Shown: positions 56,601-64,000 of the stretch, in pieces
Position numbering within the stretch: the first letter of the stretch is position 1
How the letters are laid out: every line of letters begins with the position of its first letter
Assembly (NCBI RefSeq): GCF_003590095.1
Contig: NC_039492.1
Span: 10,664,001 to 10,728,000 of the forward strand
Reading direction: 5' to 3'
DNA length: 64,000 nt
Source of the DNA: Trichoplusia ni
Lineage: Eukaryota > Arthropoda > Insecta > Lepidoptera > Noctuidae
Program-made: the position numbers and the translations under genes
The notes under the pieces: model-generated
Database searches by the model: none
What the model was told of the DNA's origin: nothing
What the model saw: the letters and a program-made list of their open reading frames with translations, nothing else

Positions 56601-56951
56601 TCTTAGAAACCAGAAGTGAGGACAGGTTTTTAAAAAGCAAGCATGGTTACGTCACAAACAATTAAACCCAATCATTACAAAGATAACTTAAAGTTAATAC
56701 ATCAAACTCTAATTACTGCAAAGGAATAGGTATGAATGGCAATTATCGAAATAACAATATGGCTGCTATGCTGAATAAATACAACGAAGGTCACGGAGAT
56801 GTTCCAGCGAAGCCAGCTGACACCGGAGAGAGAGCGTTGCTAAGAGCGCTCCGTCTTTTATAGCGGACTGCTTGTCAAATCCCAGGTTCGAAAGAGGTTT
56901 CACTAAGGATCTTGAAGGAGGTTTCACTTTGAAAAGGAGGTTTCGTTAACA
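56601..56951 (-). repeat. LTR copy (downstream, 3' LTR in minus orientation)
   Basis: A 351-bp direct repeat, identical to 58923-59273 except for a T/C difference in GCAAGCATGG. It has TATAAAAG on the minus strand at 56855-56862. Confidence 0.85.
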
Positions 56952-57405
56952 CGGCCGTTCCTGACAGCGAGGCGTCCTCGACCGCATCTTGCTTGGAGTC
57001 TTCACTATCTCAAGCATCACCAGACTGCTGTCGCTCTCAGACTAGAAATAATCATCTGCAAAATGACAACAACACATACTAAACATTTGTTTTCTTGCGA
57101 CACTTGTGTCGAAGCTGGAAAACAGAAAGCATTTGAAGTGATTTTGTAAAGTACGCGATAGTGAGCGTGCACTCCCACCATCAAGTACCCAACAAGCGAA
57201 CAGAAAGATTTCAGGAACGTTGTTGAAATAGTAAACTTAAAAGCTAAGACTTAAAAATATTGCACAGCAAAATCAGTGATTCTTAAAATTAAAATGTAAA
57301 TGAAACTTAGTAACATTCCAAGCAATGTAATTCCCAACTTCCATTGTGTAGAATGCTAGCCAAGATGAACAGATGGTATTGAAGTTGATATACTTAACCA
57401 GATCG

Positions 57406-57782
57406 GAAGCCATGAACTGTAGGTCCAGGCCAAACAGAAGCCATAAGCCAGAGGTTCAGACCAAACAGAAGCCATGAACCATAAGGTCCAGGCCAAACAG
57501 AAGCCATAAGCCAGAGGTTCAGACCAAACAGAAGCCATGAACCATAAGGTCCAGGCCAAACAGAAGCCATAAGCCAGATGCTCAGACCAAACAGAAGCCA
57601 TGAACCAGAAGCTCAGGCCAAACAGAAGCCATGAACCAGAGGCTCAGGCCAAACAGAAGCCATGAACCAGAGGCTCAGGCCAAACAGAAGCCATGAACCA
57701 GAGGCTCAGGCCAAACAGAAGCCATAAGCCAAAGGCTCAGACCAAACAGAAGCTGTGAACCAGAGGTCCAGGCCAAACAGAA
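57406..57782. repeat. 31-bp minisatellite inside the LTR element
   Basis: About 12 copies of a 31- or 32-bp unit containing CAGGCCAAACAGAAGCCAT. Units vary at AACCAGAGGCTCAG versus AGCCAGAGGTTCAG or AACCATAAGGTCCAG. The minus strand is open through much of it as a shadow peptide (repeats of WSEPLAYGFCLAW). Confidence 0.9.
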
Positions 57783-58909
57783 ATCTTCCTGTTGCTCCGC
57801 ATTCTCGAAGACAGCACAGCATGCGTCCAGCATGACTCGCCACACCAGAGCACCATACGCCCGGCAGCCGTAGCCGAACCAGCCAGCAGTTCCAGCTCGC
57901 AGCGGTGATGTAGCTGTACACGTAGGAACTTACAGGGCTCCCGCATGCCAGAGTACAGCTTTACTGCGCTCCACGAAGCCTTCTACAGAGTCGCCAGCAG
58001 CGTACGCTCGTGGTTGTTCTGGTTGGTGTAGTCGTATTAACGCCGCTGATTGTCTGTAAACAATTCTAAAGCACGCTGTCTCCTGGAGACATAAATGCTT
58101 CTCGATTAGGGTTACGGTTGTCAAGTGTTAGGTCACACTATAGAGCATGATACTTGTGTAGAAGCCTACCAGCCACTCAATTTTTCTTGAGCTCGGCCGC
58201 TCCTGACCATTATCAACAAAACGTCCAAAGTAATGTATTTCAGTATCTACGAAAGAAATATTTTTAAATTAACCAAAGAAAAACCAGCATTCGTGACAGT
58301 ACTCAAAACTTGACACAACAAATAAAGTCCTTTAGCAATTCAATTTGACATGGGTATAGTAACAAAAATTCAACTAAAATCGTTATTTTAAGTTTCGCAT
58401 TCGTCGCAGAAGCCCTTATTTGAGTATCAGTAATACCTCGTGACTATTATTGCAACTTTCAGATCGTCAGACAAACCTTTTCGGTATTAAAACGCAAAAG
58501 ACACTTTCGGCATATGTCATGAACTTCTTTAAATGTTACACATAACCTCAACGAGCTTATATTCAACCTAAGGCCCGATCACGCGTGGAATCACGGCAGC
58601 TATATGAGTTATCACAACGTCTATGACCACTTCATGAACTACGGAACTCACGGTGTTTATGCGATGATAAAGCGATCTACTTCTCAACATGCGAGAACAA
58701 TTACGACACGATCTACGCGAATCGTTTTGGTTTTTAACACTTTTTCGAACTTCAGGCATGTCTCAGGAAAAAACAGAATAAAAATAAAAAGCTCACCGAT
58801 ACTCGTGGCACAGTCAAAAAATAAAATTTGCAGTAATTAGATGAAATTCAAACAAATCCTTTACTTTAACTTAAAACAGATGGCACAAACAGCACAAAGC
58901 ACGTGGTCT

Positions 58910-58922
58910 ATCCCACTTCTGA
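58910..58922 (-). other. Probable primer-binding site of the LTR element
   Basis: On the minus strand, TCAGAAGTGGGAT follows directly after the end of the upper LTR. It matches the complement of a typical eukaryotic tRNA-Leu acceptor arm just inside the CCA end (recalled, not searched). Confidence 0.4.
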
Positions 58923-59273
58923 TCTTAGAAACCAGAAGTGAGGACAGGTTTTTAAAAAGCAAGCACGGTTACGTCACAAACAATTAAACCCAATCATTAC
59001 AAAGATAACTTAAAGTTAATACATCAAACTCTAATTACTGCAAAGGAATAGGTATGAATGGCAATTATCGAAATAACAATATGGCTGCTATGCTGAATAA
59101 ATACAACGAAGGTCACGGAGATGTTCCAGCGAAGCCAGCTGACACCGGAGAGAGAGCGTTGCTAAGAGCGCTCCGTCTTTTATAGCGGACTGCTTGTCAA
59201 ATCCCAGGTTCGAAAGAGGTTTCACTAAGGATCTTGAAGGAGGTTTCACTTTGAAAAGGAGGTTTCGTTAACA
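58923..59273 (-). repeat. LTR copy (upstream, 5' LTR in minus orientation)
   Basis: A 351-bp direct repeat, partner of 56601-56951. It carries the same TATAAAAG on the minus strand and begins TGTTAACGAAACC on that strand. Confidence 0.85.
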
Positions 59274-61720
59274 ATATATTTTAAGGTGAATAGACCATAC
59301 TTAGGTACTTGGTCTCCTTTCAGAATTGTTATGAGCAAGTTTTCTATTAGCTGTTTCATTACAAGCTTTATTTATTTGTCACTGGTAAGTAGGTAAACGG
59401 TGACAAGCCCTTCTGGGCGGGAAACAATAATCTGATAGTTTTGTGCGAGGTGGTCAAGAAGTTCAAGAACGCGCCTGATGTATGGCAAGGAGTGAGCTTG
59501 GTAACTGGTAGTGAAGTCTCTGAATACTGAGATGCATGAATTTGATGGTTTACATGTTTGTATAAATTATCATTAACATTAAAATGCATATGAAACATTC
59601 CTTTCGATTTTCCTTCTCGAATAGAATGAACGTAGAGCACACGCCTTTAAGAAAGTAAACTGCAATATCTAGTGCATGGAATAAGTGTAGGAAAAGTAGC
59701 AGGCGCTTTTATATTGAGGCACCTGGTTCTCCTGTGAGGTTTGAGGTCGTTAAGGAGTTCGGATTGATAGTTGCTGTAATTTTTGATGCTCTGCTTGAGA
59801 GCTTAGCTGTGTTTTGATAGCCTGAATCAAAGGTACTTTTAGCAAGTGGTTGTGTGGACTCATTGTAAAGTGGCAAGACCAATTAATGAAACCAAATAAA
59901 TGAAACAAGAAAATAAAAAAAATAGCATTTATTATTAATTTCTAAAAGCTACTACTAGCGCCATCTCACGAACATATCATATTAGGTAACTTTCTCTTAC
60001 AACAACATTTGGTACAAAACGTAACGTCAATGGCACTACACAAGTGATATTTATGTTACACACTATGCTAACACTTAAACAGTAGGGAAAAGTGAATACA
60101 TTCAGCAAGAACTATTAGACCTTTCTAAATAGGTTGATTGTAAAGAAAACAGACGAAATCTTTTATTCAGATTTTAAATTGAAATCCCCTAAATGTATTA
60201 TCTTTTTCTAACTGGCAATACTTGATTCTACTTATAAGTAACTAAATCACAACATTGAGCTATTGTCAAGTAATATCTAGTTTAAAAAAATCGAAATTAT
60301 TTTACAAAGCTAGACGTATTGAGATACTGATTAGGTCTAAATAAATTATATTCAGATTTCTTTTAAACTATTTAAGATTGAAATCTGTAATTAGGGTCTG
60401 TTTAGACAGGTATGAAATATTTACAAAGTAAGATGTTTTATTACTGGTATTTTATTACAAAGTGTGTAAATATTTCAGTTCATATTCAAACTTGAACTTC
60501 AAATATAAAATTATAAAATGAAATTACTTCTTAAGCGTCTATGAGGTTTTTACTACCAGTACCTAAACTAAATTACCTTACAAGCCATTAAAATATGACC
60601 AAAGTTAACATTTATTTATGTACACAAACATACATAATCTACATCTATTGTATAAATATTTGACAAGTTTTTGTTCGAAGTACTTACTGCTATAGTTCCC
60701 TAGTTCATCCTTGTCACTGAACAGGCACTTTATATAAATAAGGGACATCGACAAGCCTTCTACCTTATAAATTGCATGATGAAACAGTTGTTCTTTAACT
60801 GTTTAAATAATAAAAATAGGAATAACGAATATTTTTCGTATCCTATATCCGTTCGGCAGTCATAAGCAATTTTAAACTTTTTTTAATTCCAGCAAAGGTC
60901 AACATACGAGTGTAATATATTTAACTGCTTTGCTTTGCTTTCTGACTTGCTAAATGGACTTCTACTTTTGAAACCCAGTCGTCATCCCTATTAGAAATCT
61001 TGTCAATGGTTTTCGATATATTTGTCATGTTTTGTCCTTACTTACGTTATTTTTAACAATGTACACATAAATCACTACTAAACAATTTAGTAATGAACTA
61101 CAATATACTCAAAGATACGGTAATAGCAATAGAATAACTTTTTTTTTGCATTTAGATCTGTAACAAAAATTCAAACTGTCGCATTTTCTCACTTTGGCAT
61201 TGATCCTGAATTATTGAGCAATTTTTTTCCAGTCAGTGTGCATTTTACTAACTTACGCTTCGTATTTAACTTCTTATCGCATAGTCACAATCATTATATT
61301 ACAACCTTTAGGTATCAATTTCACACAGAAGAGCCTCTCAAGAAAGCTCCATCAGTTTCCATGATTGCACCTCATACAACCGTATTAATTTACACAAGCA
61401 CATTACGATAGCACATAGTTCATACGAGATGTAGAGCATCTCGTTTCCAAATACGACAAAACTTAAATGATACAACGGCTCACTCACACGTTAATATTTA
61501 TCTTTAAACTCCCGACTAAATTGGGTCCCAAATTGATGCTACTGCCTCAAACGATACGCATATTATAAACCGTTCTATCATTTAAGTATAGTCATATAAA
61601 AGAGATGTCGCTCCACATAATAGTTCAGACAAAATTTATAAAAACAAACATTACTTTAAGAGGTATTGATAGGCCCCTGACCTATTTAGGTTACATAGCA
61701 TCTTTCCTCATAGCCAGCTG
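59274..61720. other. Intergenic stretch and lipase 3' flank
   Basis: AT-rich, with no supported gene or recognised repeat. The 3' UTR of the lipase gene (minus strand) must start at 61720, but no convincing AATAAA is placed close behind the stop. Confidence 0.45.
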
Positions 61721-63483
61721 TTACTTCTCTAGGAAGATGTCGTCGGCCCCGTCCTGCTTGCCGCTGCGCAGGAACTGGCGCGAGTTCTGCGCGGTGAAGA
61801 GGAAGGGCGCGCGGCGCGAGGGGCAGCGGAACGAGCGCAGCAGCACCGGCGGCACGTCGTCGGACTTGTTGCCCACCGGCTCCAGCAGGTTGTTCCACAG
61901 GAGGTTGGCCGCTGCCGGCAGACCAACACGTATCATAAGAATACCCATATTAACTAGTCGGACTAACTCTAGTTCTTCACAGATAACATTACCAGTTTTG
62001 TCTCGTACAAAAAACATTTGATAACTACTACCCTGAGAAGCAATATCGAAACAAACTCAGGGGGTCGCGGTCTCTTTTAAAGTACAGACTTTTTGTCTTG
62101 CAGTCGGTGGTGGAAAATTAAAATTCTTAAACCCAAAACATAGATTTTGAAGTCACCAAAATGTTTAAGATGAATTTCCCTATTACCCCGAAGAGTAAAA
62201 AATCCAGAACCTTCTAAAGAAAATACGTTGGAAAGTTCAATATGCTAGAGAAAATATCCAGATAATCCAAAGATGTACTATTTCAATAGATCTCCTTACC
62301 TAAAGCATGTCCTTTCTGGGAGAAGTGGAAGCAGTCGTGCGTGATGTAGGATTGGTGGATGACGAGCGGCAGCGGCCGCGTCGGCGGCAGCGGCGCGTTG
62401 AACAGACGCATGAAGGGCTGCACTAGTACTGTGAAGTCTGGGCGGGTGTCGTAGCGACCGCTCTCCACCTGGTGCGAGCTCGTCCGGATTAGAATAAGTG
62501 ACGGAAACCACAATAATATAACACTACGTCACTTTGGGACCATGGATCGACAGGGTGCATCTTTGTATCTTCTAGGCAACATTGGGTGGGCTGATGTAGC
62601 GCCAAATGTTGCTTATTGCTTTACTTGTAAAAGTCAGTTCGGAATTCCTAAAACGTTGCATTTGTTTCCTAGTGTATATGTACATGGCTTAAGTGGATAT
62701 TTTATTGTCTTTGAAAAGTAACATTTCTTATAACCTGTCACAGTAGAAAATCCCCGATCAGTATGAAAATGATTTGAGTTCTATGGAAGAAGAATTTAGG
62801 ATAATAAGTATCTCACCAGCGCCACCTCAGCCTTCTGGTAGAGCCTGGCCATCCGCACGAGGTCGTAGAGCTCGTTCCCTCCCTGGTGGTGGAAGCAGGT
62901 GCAGAACAGCGAGTGCATCAGCCGGCACATCATGGGCCGCAGCACGCGGATTGATACCGACACGTCTGGTGACAAGTGAAGAACATCGGTTGGAAAATAA
63001 AACTGTTTCATATCTTGCTGTAAAGTGGATAAATAGCAGATGTGGACAAAATCACGCACAGCGAATGTAGTATACACGGCGAAATATCGCGTCGAGGTGT
63101 CATGATGTCCTCGTTACGATTTATTTGAATGTGAAACAGATAGTAATTTTAGAACGACACTTACCTAAGTGTCATTCTCGCACAAATGCTATCTTGTGAA
63201 TGAGCTGTAGCAGCAATAAAAATAAAAGAAAATGAAATGGGATGAGTTTTTTGAGTACAATCATACCTAATACTGGTACCAAATTAACAATAGTCCTGGG
63301 TAGGTGCTTGTGGAGGTAGTCCAACGCTTTGGCGAGTTTCTTGGCGTGCGCGGCGGGAGACCACGAGATGGGGTTGAGGCAGGACGCCGAGCACAGGTCG
63401 TTGGCGCCGATGAACACTGTGATCATCTTCCAGTCGCGCTCCATGTCGATATCCGGGGACGACCGCATACGGGCTACTACGAT
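61721..63483 (-). CDS. PLB1: Phospholipase B1-like lipase (SGNH/GDSL), 3' end of gene
   Basis: The last four exons, 241 codons: 63267-63483, 62817-62965, 62300-62468, 61721-61911. All are GT-AG, phases agree, stop TAA at 61721-61723. Phospholipase B1 enzymes are secreted or membrane-bound SGNH hydrolases that remove acyl chains from phospholipids. In the fragment the oxyanion block GxND appears as IGANDLC (residues 25-31), the family motif ESGRYDTRPDF follows at 124-134, and the catalytic Asp-His pair is in THDCFHFSQKGH (DxxH at 167-170), then WNNLLEPVGNKS. The N-terminal part, including the GDSL nucleophile serine and any signal peptide, lies beyond the right edge: the exon starts after TTCCAG at 63484. 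The final roughly 50 residues are hydrophilic, with no GPI or membrane anchor, which suggests a soluble protein, unlike the anchored mammalian PLB1. Confidence 0.9.
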
Positions 63484-64000
63484 CTGGAACATGGTATATG
63501 TGTCTCTAGAGTTTTGTAGAGCAGTTATTTGCACCTACTGCACATATGTTTCAATCCTATGTATGACTATAAAAAAAAATATTTCTAAGAAATTTAATAA
63601 ATACTGTTAGAAATAAAAAATCGAAAATTAGTAATTGTGTTGAACTTTTAGTTCACGAAAAAATGAGCCACCTTAATATAATGGGCGACACAAATAGTTA
63701 CAGTACTTATTTGTACATACAGTTCAAGATAGAAAGGTAAAGTTTAGTCAAGCTTATTGATAAATGTACAAATATTGACTATTGATTCTCTCAAGTACGA
63801 TAATTGCTTAGAACGGCTTGTTTACCATTGTCACTTATTTGTTAATTCTAATGACATAACAAACACTGCAAAGGTTGTTGCGACCTCACGTGACGCGACC
63901 GCAGAGCTTGTCTCTTCCGGGTCAACGGTTACAGTCTTTTGTTAATTTAATATGATGGGGTAAAGGTTCTATAAAATAATTGTAAAGATTTTGGGACAAA
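63484..64000. other. Lipase intron reaching the window edge
   Basis: AT-rich with no further lipase exon recognised on the minus strand. The preceding exon should lie beyond position 64000. Confidence 0.5.

Larger units (their letters stand above)
56601..59273 (-). mobile_element. Non-autonomous LTR-flanked retroelement, 2.67 kb
   Basis: Two 351-bp direct repeats (56601-56951 and 58923-59273) differ at a single base by eye and bracket 1971 bp. The element is flanked by ATAT on both sides (56597-56600 and 59274-59277), fitting a 4-bp target duplication. Read on the minus strand the repeats start TGTTAACG and contain TATAAAAG (56855-56862 in the left copy). The sequence next to the upper repeat, TCAGAAGTGGGAT, resembles the complement of a tRNA-Leu 3' end, a likely primer-binding site. 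No gag, protease, reverse transcriptase or integrase frame exists, so it must be moved in trans. The repeats end CTAAGA rather than the usual CA, and no clear polypurine tract is seen, which leaves some doubt about the class. Confidence 0.75.

Noticed and set aside
57356..57921. Minus-strand frames with repeated Trp-rich peptide
   Set aside because: They are translations of the 31-bp minisatellite. Mixed 31/32-bp units break the frame.

Overview
The window reads as nuclear DNA of an insect, almost certainly a moth or butterfly. It is AT-rich with small GC-rich islands, genes are broken by many GT-AG introns, most of the length is intron, and the dispersed repeats (Helitron-type elements with TC and CTAG ends, a tRNA-derived SINE) look lepidopteran. 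There are no operons, CRISPR arrays or bacterial features. Species cannot be told from this sequence alone.

Four protein-coding genes are recognisable. (1) Moesin (ERM family), minus strand: the first shared FERM exon is at 12258-12437, with two alternative coding first exons at 21082-21102 and 26736-26747. The rest of the gene lies off the left edge or was not found. (2) ZDHHC6-type palmitoyltransferase, plus strand, 28053-32079, complete in 8 exons (378 aa). It starts head-to-head with moesin. Its seventh exon-intron boundary is amplified into a 137-bp tandem array with seven copies of the splice donor. (3) Alpha-tubulin, minus strand, complete in 10 coding exons (450 aa) from 34662 to 52551, tail-to-tail with ZDHHC6. 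The first coding exon carries only the ATG, and a 13.6-kb intron and a TATA/initiator promoter at 52636-52668 go with it. (4) A phospholipase B1-like lipase, minus strand, 61721-63483: the last four exons of a gene whose 5' part lies off the right edge.

Region by region: 1-12257 is mostly non-coding (moesin intron, if the gene continues left), with one unassigned exon-like block (1982-2092, minus) and a possible small gene or pseudogene on the plus strand (4588-5574). 12438-26735 is moesin intron with a perfect 21-bp hairpin at 15926-15971 and a lepidopteran dispersed repeat near 14000. 26770-28052 is the shared moesin/ZDHHC6 promoter region and holds an unassigned minus-strand open frame. 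28053-34661 is ZDHHC6 with its long 3' UTR. 34662-52551 is alpha-tubulin, with two short Helitron-like elements in the big intron. 52672-61720 is intergenic and holds a young 2.67-kb LTR-flanked non-autonomous element containing a 31-bp minisatellite. 61721-64000 is the lipase gene.

The genes are unrelated housekeeping or cell-biology loci: cortical actin linker, ER palmitoyltransferase, microtubule subunit, lipase. The most unusual structure is the 137-bp array in ZDHHC6. It repeats 123 nt of exon end plus 14 nt of intron start, so it multiplies a splice donor. Because 137 is 2 modulo 3, and the array stays open in the gene's frame, donors 1, 4 and 7 would all splice in frame. All exon boundaries were worked out by eye from splice signals, phase and protein family knowledge, with no search run.
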